Assembly (NCBI GenBank): GCA_026874595.1
Contig: CM049313.1
Span: forward strand, 12,335,508 to 12,399,507
Length of the DNA stretch: 64,000 nucleotides
DNA from: Sipunculus nudus
Lineage: Eukaryota > Annelida > Sipuncula > Golfingiida > Sipunculidae
Direction: 5' to 3'
Part shown: positions 33,476-46,226 of the stretch, piece after piece
Layout of the letters: every line of letters begins with the position of its first letter
Position numbering within the stretch: position 1 is the first letter of the stretch
The notes under the pieces: generated by a model
Told to the model about the DNA's origin: nothing
Database searches by the model: none
The model's input: only the letters and a program-made list of their open reading frames with translations
Made by a program: the position numbers and the translations under genes

Positions 33476-33616
33476 AAATGTGTCATATAGGCACCAAGAA
33501 AAAATTATAGTATATATATATATATATAAATATATACATATATACATATATATGTGTGGGGGTGGGGGGTGTCGGCGAGTCATCCCCCCACCCTGGAAGA
33601 AAAATTGACGCCACTG
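33198..33616. mobile_element. hAT-type MITE with perfect 8-bp target duplication
   Basis: Starts CAGGGGCGTCAAT and ends ATTGACGCCACTG, near-perfect inverted ends of hAT type. GACCCACA lies immediately outside both ends (33190-33197 and 33617-33624). The inside is mostly G runs and two (TA)n tracts, with no transposase. Confidence 0.92.
33283..33472. repeat. two (TA)n microsatellites within the hAT MITE
   Basis: TA tracts at 33283-33315 and 33413-33472, with shorter ones near 33512-33550. Confidence 0.9.
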
Positions 33617-33954
33617 GACCCACATGTCCTCGCTCGTATACCAATATTTCATATATACAGTGCTCGTAAGCCTCACTGGGAGGCTTACTAAGTAGACTGT
33701 AAGGAGGGCTTTATATATAAAACAGCAACGCAAATTTATTAGTATCTCATGTGGGTGAATACTGAAGTCACCATTTTTCGTCATATGCACTTTTAGACAT
33801 TATCCTTCGGTTACATTCAGTATGCACCTTTTCTGCAACCGTACCTTTCTTTTAAGAAAAATTCCGTTCTTGATATCAGATTTGGAAATTAGCTGACTGA
33901 AGTAGGCCTTATATGCTTATAAGTTAAAATTGTAATCACAGAATACCTTTTCAG

Positions 33955-34064
33955 GCGGCGACAATGTGTCCAAAGCATCAGAAAGTACTACAGAGGCTTG
34001 ATAATTGCGTCATAGGAACACCTTTATATGGCACTTGCTTTGTAACTGATACAATACACGATGT
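33955..34064 (+). other. candidate internal exon (weak)
   Basis: Acceptor ATACCTTTTCAG and donor GATGT|GTAAGTG enclose 110 bases. Only one frame stays open throughout. It reads AATMCPKHQKVLQRLDNC, then VIGTPLYGTCFVTDTIHDV. The peptide looks globular but I do not recognise it. No neighbouring exon could be joined with confidence, so this may be a chance pairing of sites. Confidence 0.3.
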
Positions 34065-34173
34065 GTAAGTGAAATATTTTAAATATACTTAATATTATGT
34101 TTAATTAGTCAAAGAATAATGCTTTTAAAATTGTCACTGAAACAGTTACACTAGGAATAAAAAAATCACATAC

Positions 34174-34297
34174 CAAGCTGACTGTCTTGGAACCTCTGTG
34201 CAATTTGACTGCTAAGCGATGACTGATAAATGGCCTGACCGTCAGAAATTCGGTCTTGACATTCTCTTGGTAAGCCAAGGGGTGACAGCGTACGAAG
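34174..34297 (-). other. candidate exon on the opposite strand (weak)
   Basis: On the minus strand, after TTTTTAATTGAG, 124 bases are open and read LRTLSPLGLPRECQDRISDG up to CTTG|GTATGTG. A second frame is open too, so coding is not proven. It lies only 110 bases from the plus-strand candidate at 33955. Confidence 0.18.
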
Positions 34298-36088
34298 CTC
34301 AATTAAAAACTTAATTATGAGTAATATTTTCACGGGATCAGTTTATATTTATAACATAATTAATTCAAGAAACAATGAAATTTAAGAAAATTTCAGTGAA
34401 TAATCACAGGAATAATTGTATATTTCCCCATAAATACCCCCCCCCCCCCCCCCGTACAATATTGGACCAGACCAAAATAATCCATGAAGGTGACAGCTGC
34501 TAGGTGTGTACCCGACGACCCCGTGCAGTCCCGTGAGACTTGAGAAGATTTGAATTGTTACAGGTCTTTTGTCACAAGTCAAGCATTGTATTGTTGCCGT
34601 CTTAGAGAGCGTTCTGTTCATGTGTCCGTTTCATAACCTTCTTCATAAAATATTCTTTAAATGCTGATAAATGCATTTTCCATACTGTGAACATCATAAT
34701 AATTTAGTAATATCCATATATATGTTAGAAATATGGTCGTGCACGAATCTCCCCTGGCCCCCACCTTTTTCAAAGGGGGGGGGGGATTAAATCCTCCACA
34801 TCTGTCCATTGTTTTATTTTTCAATAAGGACAGATTACAGATATAACCCTTAACATGATTTGAAAAAGTGCCACAATGTTGCAAAGATTCTCAAAAACGA
34901 ATGAATTGCAGTCTTTCAGAAATGGCTAGAATACCTACAAAAATGATAATATGGCATGATTTACTCGTGTAGGGCACGTTTTTTACTCATTTTACTTGGT
35001 TTCTGATGCGTAAATGCTAACAAATTCGCATCAAAATCGCTGAAATTTACATAAAAAATGTGAAATAAAATACCACAGGACCTAACCCCCTCTCCCGAAA
35101 CAGATCCTCCAGAGACTCCCCCGCTCACTATCATTTGTTTCTGGTACCACCAATATATTTCGAAAATGGGTTGATGTCAAATACATTATACCCCCTGGCA
35201 AGGGCCTGTGGGTGAGTGGCTGGATGGCTTTGGATGCGTATTATGACCCCCCCCCCCCCCCCCGGGCCTTCACATGGAAAGGAAAGTGCGCCCTCTCTGC
35301 GCTTGATGTGTGTGAGGGTGTGTGTGTGTAGCTGTTTTATACTACGTTCTTTCGCAAGGACCTCACAATGTAATCCCTTGCCAATCGATACGCAGATGGG
35401 GCAGGTGTTAATACTTTTGGATGTCTGACTGAGCCCATGCATATTTTCCTGCTAAAAAAAAAGATTATTTAATTAAAACAGATAGTGTTCAACTGTGGGG
35501 TATATTCATTATATGTATAATAATTTTTCCCCCCTTTAAAAATACAACTTTCAGATTGAAATGTCCGTCAACCTGTAGGACTATTCAATAATACCCAGGT
35601 GTTCTTAACCAATACAATATTTTTTTTTTAAAATACACGTTTTTGACTGCATTGTCATGGATTTTCGCCCCTTATTACTGAGGGCAATATCAACTGAATG
35701 AAACACCCACCCGCCACCAGATGGCTCTCTCGGCGGCATACAAATCTATTCTGTAAGAAAAATGTTCCACCGACTGTGAAAAAAAAAAATGATCAGATTT
35801 AAAACCAGTTTGGTCAACGCATCCAAACTTGTATCAGAGTGCCTTACAAAATGTCTGGAGTATCTTCTAGAAAATATTAACACTTTATTCATATCCTGAT
35901 TTATGAGTGCGTCTAGTTTTCATGTACCGTTGATCTATTTTTACAACCATAAAACACAAATTCCTAGAGCTGCATGGAATGGTCAAAAAGATATCACTGG
36001 CTATTATTACAACCCTTTAGCCATTGACGTTAAAATACAGGTAAATTCGCAGAGGATAGGTCCCGTCCACCTAGAACCGTCCTTAAAG
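34298..36088. other. no supported gene; several C/G runs
   Basis: C or G runs at about 34437-34453, 34778-34789 and 35248-35264 sit in otherwise unremarkable DNA and may be remnants of hAT-type MITEs. The frame at 35903-36178 has a donor-like CAG|GTAAAT but no family resemblance. Confidence 0.4.
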
Positions 36089-36499
36089 CTACCGTTTTTT
36101 TCCGGCCGATTATTCTCCGGCCTAAAAATTATCGTATTGATCGGTAGATGTGAGGGTGATGCCGGCCGGAGTTTTTAAAATTTTGGCAGGAAAAATCGGC
36201 AGCAAAAATGCTTGTCAAAGATTTTTCCCGGCTTATTTTTATTACCCTATGGAATATTCAGTTGATGTGATGATGGAACCGAAAAAATCGGCTGATTTAA
36301 AACTACCTTCTCTTCTTATTATCATCTATGACGCCAGTAATCCTGGAGACGAAATCAGAAGTGACTATAATGACCGGAGAAATCTGGTGATCTGCACAGA
36401 AAATCGGCAGCACACAAACTCGCTGGATATGTGGACACTCACCGTTCGGCGAGACTTTTCCGGGCGGTTAAATAAAATCGACTCCAAAAAAATCGGTAG
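36089..36499. mobile_element. possible MITE with AAATCGGC words
   Basis: The left CTACCGTTTTTTTCCGG and the reverse of the right CCAAAAAAATCGGTAG form imperfect inverted ends. AAAATCGGC or a close variant occurs at least four times inside, and its complement near the left end (CCGGCCGATTA). No clear target duplication was seen. The 125-codon frame starting at 36150 lies across it and is not trusted. Confidence 0.4.
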
Positions 36500-36577
36500 A
36501 ACGGCTAAAGGCAAGAGAACCATATGATTGTCAGGATTTACCTTGTGTCATAACCAGAGAGATGTGAGTCAGACTTT

Positions 36578-36800
36578 TTGATGAATCTACGCCAGGAAAG
36601 CAACTGGTCCAGACGGGTTGTTGCCAAAGATTTTCAAAATTACCTTGATTTATGTGATATACGTGTATTCCAATATATATTTAAGGAATCTCTTTTGTTT
36701 GGGAAGATACCATCATTATGGAAAACTGCTACGGTTGTGTCAGTTCCTATAAAAAAAACCGGTGGTGCTTATAATGATTATCGCCCAGTTGCAGTCTGAA
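36578..36800 (+). mobile_element. LINE reverse-transcriptase finger fragment
   Basis: Two frames joined by a frameshift read YARKATGPDGLLPKIFKI, then FKESLLFGKIPSLWKTATVV, then SVPIKKTGGAYNDYRPVAV and a stop. ATGPDG, IP..WK.A and NDYRPV are conserved blocks at the start of LINE reverse-transcriptase domains. Only this piece remains. Confidence 0.88.
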
Positions 36801-37635
36801 ACCATCATAGCACAGAAGAAAACAAATCTTGTAAGATTATGTATTTTCTAAGAAAGCTTAGAGTGTTAACAATTAGGTGACAATTTAATCATCAAGTTAT
36901 TTTATACCTCAGTTGTTTTGGTTTTGTTGAGTTGTTATTGTCTTGTACAACAGAGTATCTTCATGTGATCACAGACTGTAGGGCCGAGGCAGGCAAATAG
37001 CTCAAAGAATGATAGGTTTCGAAAAACCTATAGAAAGAAAGTTCTTGCCAGAGGAAAAAATGTATATTAAGTGATGTCAGTCATCCATTGAATATGCAAT
37101 ATTAGCTGCTGCCGTTTGGTTGGAGACGGGTGAACCAAGCATGCAATGCATGGAGAGCATTAAATGAATAACTTCTCTCACTATTTCTCTTATTGATTAA
37201 CCAGAGCAAAGTCAGAATGAAGACTGAGAGCATATTTCGTTTAATCATTATTAAAAATGAATTGTTAAATTATATAAAAAGCGAAAATTTGTTCAAAGAC
37301 AAATATTATGGCAGATGTTTTTCCATGCACTAAGGGTATGATCAAATACATTCATTAAAAACATTAGAACAGTCCACAGATCCAAAATTTAAATTATGTA
37401 GAGCTGTTACTATGTAAACCGTTATTCCGCACTTAACTATGCCGATACACATCCTGTCTGTTGTTTGCCTGCACGCTGCCATAATCGAACCCCGACAGCT
37501 ATATTTCTCCGAGTTTCTCGAAACCGCTCATGGCGGATGCCATTATTCGTATTCATTAAACCCGTACGTCACTGGTCATATGTCGAAATTACGGGATACA
37601 GCTTGTATTATAAGTGTTCAGAGAAGCTGTTCTAT
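36801..37635. other. no supported gene
   Basis: AT-rich, with short overlapping frames around 37439-37700 only. Confidence 0.4.
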
Positions 37636-37896
37636 AGAGATGTATTCGAGTCTACACCATCCGATTCGATTCAGACCACTCTTGTCGAGACTACTCTAGT
37701 CCAAGTCCAAGTCTCAGTCCCGGAGGTTCGAGTCCAAGTCCGTGTACATAAGTCATTATAGTTGTTATATATGTGATATTTCTTTTTCCATTGGACTCAA
37801 GAAGTATTCCGCCTGATATCGATTACAAATCCGAGTCCAGGACCCTCAAGTTTGAGTCCCTTAAAATCGAATCCGGATTCGAGTCTTACGTCACTG
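37636..37896 (-). mobile_element. GACTCGG-rich hAT-like element, copy 3 (inverted)
   Basis: Left edge TAGAGATGTATTCGAGTC, right edge GAGTCTTACGTCACTG, whose reverse complement starts CAGTGACGTAAGACTCG. The interior holds GAGTCCAAGTCC words, the reverse complement of the repeat in copies 1, 2 and 4. Confidence 0.5.
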
Positions 37897-37899
37897 CGG

Positions 37900-40300
37900 T
37901 ACTCTCGATACTAAGGTGTACGCCCAATAGCTATATAAAACGGAGGATAACCGTTTGATTTTTTTTAGGTTTTCGGACTATCATTAATAGTTTTAGTTTA
38001 GATATTATCAAATCCCGAAAACACACATTTGTTGGTTGGCCTATCGGATTCGGTGTATCGGATTCGTGGAACACAGGGTATTGACACAAATGCCATAGTT
38101 TTGTCAAGTTTATTGTTAAAATTGTTCAGGTAATCAAGGGGCATAATTATTTTCGTACGTGATACAATTGTATTGTTCATGTGAATTATATGATTAAAGG
38201 TACCGATGGAATGGTTGAAGACAATGATACTTTCAATCCTATAGGCTTGCTGAATGCCTCATTTCAGAGAACGCTGTTTGTGTTATGAGCGGTCTGTTGT
38301 TTACATGTAGATGCAAGTCGAGAAAGGTCCAGAAGGACCCCACAGCGCTAGAGTCGTGGAAAAATCTATAAGATTTACGTCATTGTTTAATATAAAAGGA
38401 GCTTAGGGCATCGTGCGTAATTATCAGAGTTAAACTCGCGATTTGCTAGAGGTAGTTTCCTTGTTGTAGTTGACCAGAGAGGTTAATATAAATAGTCCGA
38501 TTGCAGACTTTATGTTTCTTGGAGGCCGTAACAGGGCCAAGTAAACATGTTGTCGTTCTAAACTTGATGGAACCATCGACGTAAGAAGATGAGAGTTATG
38601 GTCGTGTTTTGAACACTCTGGACCTCGTTTTATTGTGAACTGATCTAACTCCAAGAATCATTTCTATAAGATAACAATGAGCATTACAGAATAAACGTAA
38701 AAATGACATTGGAAAGGATTGGAATTTGAAATTTGGAAAGCTTTACAAATAGATTGTTTCCATCAATGTTCGTTTTCGTTGTTAGTATGATTATTCCGTA
38801 CGTTTACTGGTCACGTGGTTGTATTTGAATATCATATATAACCTATTTAAAACGTTTGTATTTTAGGGACTCTTTTTTTACAAATGATCAGTAGATTTCA
38901 CAAATACCTTTGCCTGATTAATTCAAATATAAAGAGGGAAGGAGCGGAGGTTTGTAAGGTGCTAAATCCAAGTAAGTGTGAGGATCCATTAAGTCTGATT
39001 TTTTTTTCTGAACTAAGATATAGATCACGACTGTACCATTACTTTCAATCATTTCATCTTCTATTACCGTTATTATCAAGTCCTCCTTGACACAGTTATA
39101 GGACCAATAATTAAGCGTTCATACTAGTCATTTGGTATTACCCGTGTACAAATTGTGAGTTAAATCTTTGCCATAAGCGACATAAATAAATGTTTACATG
39201 TTAAAATGTATATGGTTCCTGCGTATTAAGTAATTTCAATGTTGACTTTTAAAATAAAAATGTATGAAAATCCGGTTTATTTAAAGCCCTGTATATACAA
39301 TCCGGTAACAGGCGCTTGAGATAAACAGGTGATATGAAATACTAATTTGCATCCTCATTGAATACTCTAAATAGAACAGACCATGTATATTTTAGTCGAA
39401 TTGTTAAATTTGGAACTTAAGAACTGTGGCGGACTTGTGATCACAAGAGAGACGCTCTCTTTGCACAGGGAACTGCTTATGCGCGGCAGGCAGGCAAAAT
39501 GTTGACCGAAAAAAAATCTGTTCAGTATTTGACGCGTAAATCTGCTCACAAATCGAAGGTAAAGTATAACACCTCTGGCCAGCCGGGGAAGGTAAAGCCC
39601 GATTTAATTGGACTCAATATTATTAGACATTGCCATATATTCATAAATAGGTTTTATCTTAGAGTCTGATTCAATCAGGCTTGAGGAAGTATAGTAAACC
39701 ATGGTGCCTTTTACATCCAGTTTGTGAGTGTATGGATCGGGAGACAGCTTTTTATCAACTATTAAACCATTTATGCTTAAGACATAAAATATCAAGGGCA
39801 TCAATGTCTAAAATATTCTTCATTGCATCGGGGTTGTAACTCTGTTGGGTTCCTTGATCCTTGGGTACTACGTGGAAGTCTGTCAACGTATTTTCCTCAA
39901 GATTGTCGCGGTACCTGGGTGGTCACTGCACTTAGGTACACTTTTTACAAAAAAACAGCAGCTCATACAACAAACATGAACATTTGCATGAGTAATAAAA
40001 GAAAATACAAGTGTGTGTTACTTCGTAATGTGAGACGGCCGATGGTTCATCATAAAGTATATAAAATTATATATTTCCAGTTAGTAAATCTTTTAAAGGC
40101 CCTTTCTCTTTACTCCACCAAGCCTCAGTGCTAACTAATCTACTTACTCTAGTGCTCTCTCCTCGCCGCACTTGGTCCTTTCGTACATGGTCGTCATATT
40201 ACAATGTGATCGTCCGGTTCCCAACTACTGTAGTACGCATGCGCATATCTGTAAGAAAATCCCCCGTTACTTGAGAATCGTACAACCAAAATACTTTTAA
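37900..40300. other. no supported gene
   Basis: Short frames at 38430-38654 and 39604-39804 (minus) and 39823-40134 (plus) show no recognisable motif and no splice pairing. No tandem repeat seen. Confidence 0.4.
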
Positions 40301-40319
40301 AGTATTACACTCTAAAAAC

Positions 40320-41020
40320 TGAGGACATGTTTCACGTTTCTATTTAAAACACCATTCTGTCCCATTTTTCGAAACATGTTTCCAGCATGTTTCATGACTC
40401 ACTGATGTTTCAACTGCGAAAACATGTTTTTAATCCTCTTGAAACATGTTTATATATAAAACATGTTTCACACACAGAGAAAATTTCATGGACAGTAAGA
40501 TAAAACATGTCTCTGTGTTACATGTTTTTATATGAAATATGTCGCATATAAGACGTGTCTTAAGACATGTCTCATTTTTCATAAAACATGTAACTATTTA
40601 AAACGTTTGTTTAGCCTAAAACATGTCGTTGTCCCATTTTTCGAAACATGTTTTCTCCTAAGAAACATGTTTTAAACTTAGAGTTAAACATGTCTTAGTG
40701 TTACATGTCTTTATATGAAATATGTCACATATAAGACATGTTTTAAGACATGTTTCACTTTCATAAAACATTTAACTATTCAAAACGTCTGTTCAGCCTA
40801 AAACATGTATTTGTCCCATTTTTCGAAACATGTGTTTTCCAAAGAAACATGTTTTTAACTTATAGTAAAACATGTCACTATGTTTCATGTTTTTATATAA
40901 AATATGTTTCAAAAGAAAGTTTCGTTTTCCTAGAAAAAAAAATAACATTTGCCCATCGATGGCATATTTGCATTTAAATCATGTCTCAAAAATGTCTACA
41001 AAATAAACATGTTTTGAAAA
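40320..41020. repeat. left ACATGT palindrome field
   Basis: AAACATGTTT, GAAACATGT and AAGACATGT recur every 20-50 bases. A longer unit with CCCATTTTTCGAAACATG appears three times (near 40370, 40640 and 40816), so the field also has a tandem period of about 180-270. Confidence 0.85.
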
Positions 41021-44000
41021 ATATTTAAAGTCGCAGAAAATGTTCTTTGTTGTTTGTCTTTGTGGTTTTATGTCCACTGCAACCATCATGAAAACCTGAC
41101 GAGGTGCTTCTGATGAAACAACTCATAAATTTACTGGAAAGATAACATTTATTCCTTAGACAATGCTTTCTAATTTGGAGGATGCACTGAACAGGAAACG
41201 TTTCCAGTATGGTTATCAGTTATAGGTTATTATATAAAGCTACCAGGAACCTGCATTAATTGATTGTCTCCTTAAATTTTCCAGATCAAACACATGATCG
41301 CCAGCCAGCTGCTGAAGACGAAATCTTATCTATCATAATAATAGAAACATATATCAAAACATAATTACTTACTGTAGGTATAAAAACATATTAAAGTGAT
41401 TTAAAATACCATGTATAAGTCTAAGACTCATAACTGGTCCCATATCATTATAAAAGGCAGGATCTTTTATCTCAAAAGATGAAAAAAGAATATTTTATAT
41501 ATATCAGTATATTTAAAATGGGCAATGCTGAAAGGCTGATAGTCTGATGGCAGTTCATGGCTTCTACAAAATTTTCGTTAGTTTAAAAATGCTTGGCATA
41601 AAATGTGGAATACATAATGCAGACCTATATCAGAAATGGCCATGTATATTATATTTGAAATACACAGTTTTCTGTAAGTGTTCTTTTACAATAGATGCAG
41701 TCATGCACATTACCAGCAATAAGATAAGGTTCATTTAGTATCTACTTAAATATCTGTTGTCTGCATGTATTCATTTATCATATCAATACTGAATGTACCA
41801 GTACTAATAAAATTTTGTCTTCCCCACAGCTGTATACACAAATATTATTAACTATGAATTACAATAATAATTAAACCTAGCAAACCTAATCTGATCTGCT
41901 GCACAGTGAATAACAAGGAACTTCTGGGTCATGGCGCTCAGCTGGAATTGGTATTTGTATAAAATTCTAGTAAATGGAAATGAGGCAATATTTTATTTTT
42001 TATTAATATTTTAAAAATGTTCAGCATATAAATATACACATAATATGCTCTACCGAGTTGTATTACTTACACATTTGGCGTGTTTGGTGTGGACTTTACA
42101 ATTTTATGGACAACCTGAAAGATGCTGGAGCCTCTCATGATTACACATTTGTATAATTAAAGATTTCATATTCTGACTGTAACATGCATGTAATAAATAT
42201 CCACTTGGACTGTGTGAAACCCTTTTAAATATACAATAAGGAAGAAAGTGGAGGTGAGCTACAGTATAATAATACACATTTAATTTAATAATTGCAGTAA
42301 GGAAAAAAATTGGTGATTAGAGAATCCATTTGATTAAGAAAAATCTTAATTATTATTTCTAAAAACTGGTTTAACATACTGCCAGTTTAGCTAAAAATGA
42401 AATTATATGAACGTTTACTCAATATACCTGACTGCAAGCACCAGTGTTATGCTCAATAATGCCCAGCCAGCTTAAGAAATTTGAATGAAATGCTATAATG
42501 TATACACCAATTTGCAAGTTTTATTTCAATATTAAATTTCAGAAATTTAATTTAATTTAAAAAATCAACTAAGTTGACAATTCAAGAGAAAACATTCAAA
42601 ACATTTAAATAATGGCTAAAAGTAGCTGCTCTCATAGCTTTAATATATAATAAATAAGTTTAAACCTATTACAATTTACAACTGAAAATTCAAAATACAG
42701 CTTGCATTTAATTCTAAACACTTAAAAGCCAAAGGGTCTTAGTCAGCGAGCTAAAACTCTAAAAGTTGAATAATTATTTGATAAAAACCTGTTAAAAAGT
42801 TGCTCTTGAATTTTCTAATAGCTATAAGAACATTTAAGTGTGTCAAATTTTTCTTAACATTAAATATCTTTCTTCTTCCAAAAGAAAACTTGAAACATGC
42901 ATTATATTTTACGAGTGTTAATTTTTTTATATGAAGTATATTCCTTTTAGATATTTTTTTATGTTGGACAGTTTTCTATAATCTAACCAAACACATCCTG
43001 AAGCAGAAAACAACTTAGGTTTACTAGCATGAAAAAACTGTAATGAAATGTCCCAATACTATAAATTTTTTCATGCACTGTGTGTAACAACTGCAAGTAT
43101 CGCAATTATATAAAACTGACTGTATAATATTTATATGTTTTAGAAGGTAGCAACACTGATCTCAGATCAAGAATGAGCATTTACATAATTCAGACATGCC
43201 AATATATTTACTTTCAGTGTTTCTGGCTTTAGTCTGACTACAGCCAATTTTTTACAGCCAGAAAGGGTAAAAGAAAATACAGAAAAGGCTGGCATCATCA
43301 AAGTCTCCCATGACTGAAGATTTCTCAGCAATTCAGCATAGTTGAGAGGCACATCAGCTGCTATTGTGATAAGTGTATCAAAAGAATCTAACAGAGCAAT
43401 ACTGAAAGCACCCTAATCTAATTAAACATCTAATATTTTCATAATACCGAATCCTTGGTTTGTATCACTTTAATATAAATTTGAAATTAGAATCCTAAAA
43501 CAAGGCCTCCATCTGTAAATACTTGAAGCTTTACAAGGTTACATTTATGCAATCAATCATGACAATTAAATACTACAAATTACACATTTGCCAAATATAG
43601 CCTGTACCATCACATTTGGAACTTTAACATAAATACAAGTTTGGTGCAAATGAAGCCTCATACAAATAATGAAATACATGATAAATCAGCCAGATTGTAC
43701 AAGAATAAGTAACTGCTGTATGTCCACAGTGATTCATCAATCATTTCTAAGAGATGGAAAAAAATTAACATAAAAAAAAGAGTGAAACATTTTATATATG
43801 TGAATAGTAAAATTCAAAAAAGATTTCTTAGAAAATATGTAGAATACTAAGGATGTAACAAAAGAATCAAATACTAAATTATTTTAATGCAGCCACAAAC
43901 TATTGGACACTCTTCCTGAAGTGGGTTAAGAAGATGCATGTATTGTGCTGGGTTAGTTATATTAAGAACAGAGTGCGAAGTAGGTACGAGGTTTTCCATA

Positions 44001-44770
44001 CTGAACCATTCCCAAATAAACATATCTTCATGGAGTTACACAAAATAGCACCTGACCTCACTTCTCCATTGTCTATGATAAAACAGGTGTTGGTTCTGTA
44101 CCCTCTTGTGTACAAAATGAATCTTCTTTGACATCTATCTGAAAATGGTGTAGCAATTTATCAGTAGCTAAATTGTGTTATTTCCACAGTCAGTTTGGAG
44201 AAAAAGATGAAATAGTTTTAACTGTCAGCAACACAGCTGACAGTTTTTAAACATGCATGCAGCTGCATGGAATGCACTGACATCAGCTAGATACTGACAC
44301 AAGTCCAAAAAGAATTTATAACAGTTATTTATATGGAGGTTTCTTTTTATAAAATGAAAATGTCCACCTCTTACATTTTATTCAAATACTGTTTACACCT
44401 GGTAACATAATGATGATATATAAGAATAAGGCCTCTAAAAGTTATACCTCTTTAATGAAATAATATGAATGCTTACAACAATTGAATCAAAGACCCCTGA
44501 GGAATTTAAAGCTGCTGGTTAGCAAAATATGTTGCAAGCATCTGTCATTTAATAATTCAGTGGCATTGACAATAACAAAATAAAACATCACATGTACTTT
44601 ATATTTAATCAAGGATTAAAAATATATTACCTGCAAATATGTTCAACTAGAAAACTTCAACTATTACCAAAAATTATACAAGAGGGAAAAATTTGCATAC
44701 TTGTGTAATAATAAAAAATTTGGATAAAGTGAAGTAAAAATTACTAAATTAAATATTCATTCTCTCCCCA
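41021..44770. other. AT-rich interior of the 6.8-kb interval
   Basis: Contains a HINE-like left end at 41912-41947 (AACTTCTGGGTCATGG then GCGCTCAGCTGGA) without a matching right end, plus the stop-free frame at 43167-43412. The rest resembles intron or 3'UTR sequence: AT-rich, no long frames, no repeats. Confidence 0.4.
43167..43412 (-). other. 81-codon stop-free frame, possible exon or pseudogene piece
   Basis: On the minus strand, after TTAATTAGATTAG, the frame is open from 43412 to a TGA at 43169-43167. It begins GAFSIALLDSFDTLITIAAD and continues VPLNYAELLRNLQSWETL. Such an open length is unusual in this composition. FSIALLDSFDTL loosely recalls the FSLTLIDALDTL block of GH47/EDEM mannosidases, but the rest does not follow that family, so I do not name it. 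The acceptor is poor in pyrimidines. Confidence 0.25.
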
Positions 44771-44779
44771 AATTCACTC

Positions 44780-45620
44780 CAGGGTAAACTGGAACCACTA
44801 TACCACCATTACCACCAATATACCCACATCCAACCTTGGTACCCTGGAAACCATCCCACCATCAATATTTACCCATCCAGCCTGGGTATCCAAAGCAGTC
44901 CCACCACCAACACCCATGTACACACATCCAGCCTTGGTACCCTGGACTCCATTCTACCAACACCCATGTACACACATCCAACCTTGATACCCTTGACCCA
45001 ATTCCAGCAACCTCATGTACACATATCCAGCCTTTGTACCCTGGACCACATTCCACAAACATCCTTGATCACACATCCAGCCTTTGTACCCTTAACTCCA
45101 GTCCATTACCAGTCATGTAATCACACATCCAGCCTTAGTACCCTAGACCCAGTTCCATCAACACCGTGTGCACACAACCAGCCTTGGTACCACCACCAGT
45201 CATGTTTTCACACATCCAGACTTGGTATCCTGAACCCTATTCCACAAGCACCACCCATATGCATGCATCCAGCACTGGTACCCTGGACCCTATTCCCCTA
45301 ACACTACAAATTTGCACACATCAATTCTTGGTACCCTGAACCCCATTCCACCAACACCCATGTACATTCATCCAGCCTTGGTACCCTAGACCTAAGTTGA
45401 CCACCAGTCATGTATCCACACATCCAGACTTGGTACTCTGAACCCAGTTCCACCAACACCCATGTACACACACCCAGCCATGGTACCCTTGACCAAAATC
45501 CACAAGCACCACACATCAAGCATTGGTACCCTGGACTCCATTCACACATCCAGCCCTGTTACACTGGAACCTATTCCACCATCACCACCCAGGTACACAC
45601 ATTCAGCATTGATAAGATGC
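44780..45620. repeat. 51-bp minisatellite, about 16 units
   Basis: The unit contains CCAGCCTTGGTACCCTGG, CCATTCCACCAACACC and CATGTACACACAT, with heavy variation. Since 51 is 17 codons, several frames on both strands stay open for 65-111 codons. That is a property of the unit, not evidence for a protein. Confidence 0.92.
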
Positions 45621-46160
45621 ATAAATAACCATTTTGTTTATGATGTGCTCATGAGGTAATTCTTGAACATGCTGCAGATTATAATCTACACAAATATGAT
45701 ATTGTACATAATTACAGGTTTTGAATTTGCTCATTTTATCATTCTGATCACAAATTACTTATGTCTTCCTTATTCATCTTCGAATTCAAGGTTTCAGTAA
45801 AACTGCCTTGAAAAATTTAACAAAATTATCTTTGCACAGCCTACTTCTTGAAACAGCAAAATTTTCATCATGCATCACATTTGATAAATAAATATCTTAC
45901 CTACTCAGCAGCCTATACATGTATGCTTGGGTCCCCAATGCACCCTAAGATGGGTTATGGTTATGCCGAACCAAATTGAATTTTGTACTGTAGTTTCTAA
46001 TAAAAAGCTGCTAATGACCACTTGTTTTACTTTAAAAAATAAAAAACATGTCTATTTTAAAGCAATTTTTTAAATATAAAAACACTCCAAATGTCAAAGA
46101 CTGCTACAGTCATTAACATTCCTGCTTGCTTGATTGCCCCCTCTTGAATGTACTTACTAG

Positions 46161-46226
46161 CAGGGGCATCAATATTGAGGGGGGGGGTCAACCCCCCCCC
46201 CCCCCAAAGATAAATTGACGCTACTA
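46161..46226. mobile_element. 66-bp hAT-type MITE
   Basis: Starts CAGGGGCATCAATATTG and ends AAATTGACGCTACTA, the same family ends as 33198-33616. Flanking octamers are CTTACTAG and CTTACTTG (7 of 8 identical). The interior is little more than a G run, TCAA and a C run. Another solo end, CAGGGGCGTGGC, is at 46280. Confidence 0.75.

Noticed and set aside
36150-36527. 125-codon frame with a plausible-looking protein
   Set aside because: Lies across a probable MITE with repeated AAAATCGGC words, and no family resemblance was found.
38430-38654. 74-codon minus-strand frame considered as a retroelement piece
   Set aside because: No reverse-transcriptase or integrase block could be matched.
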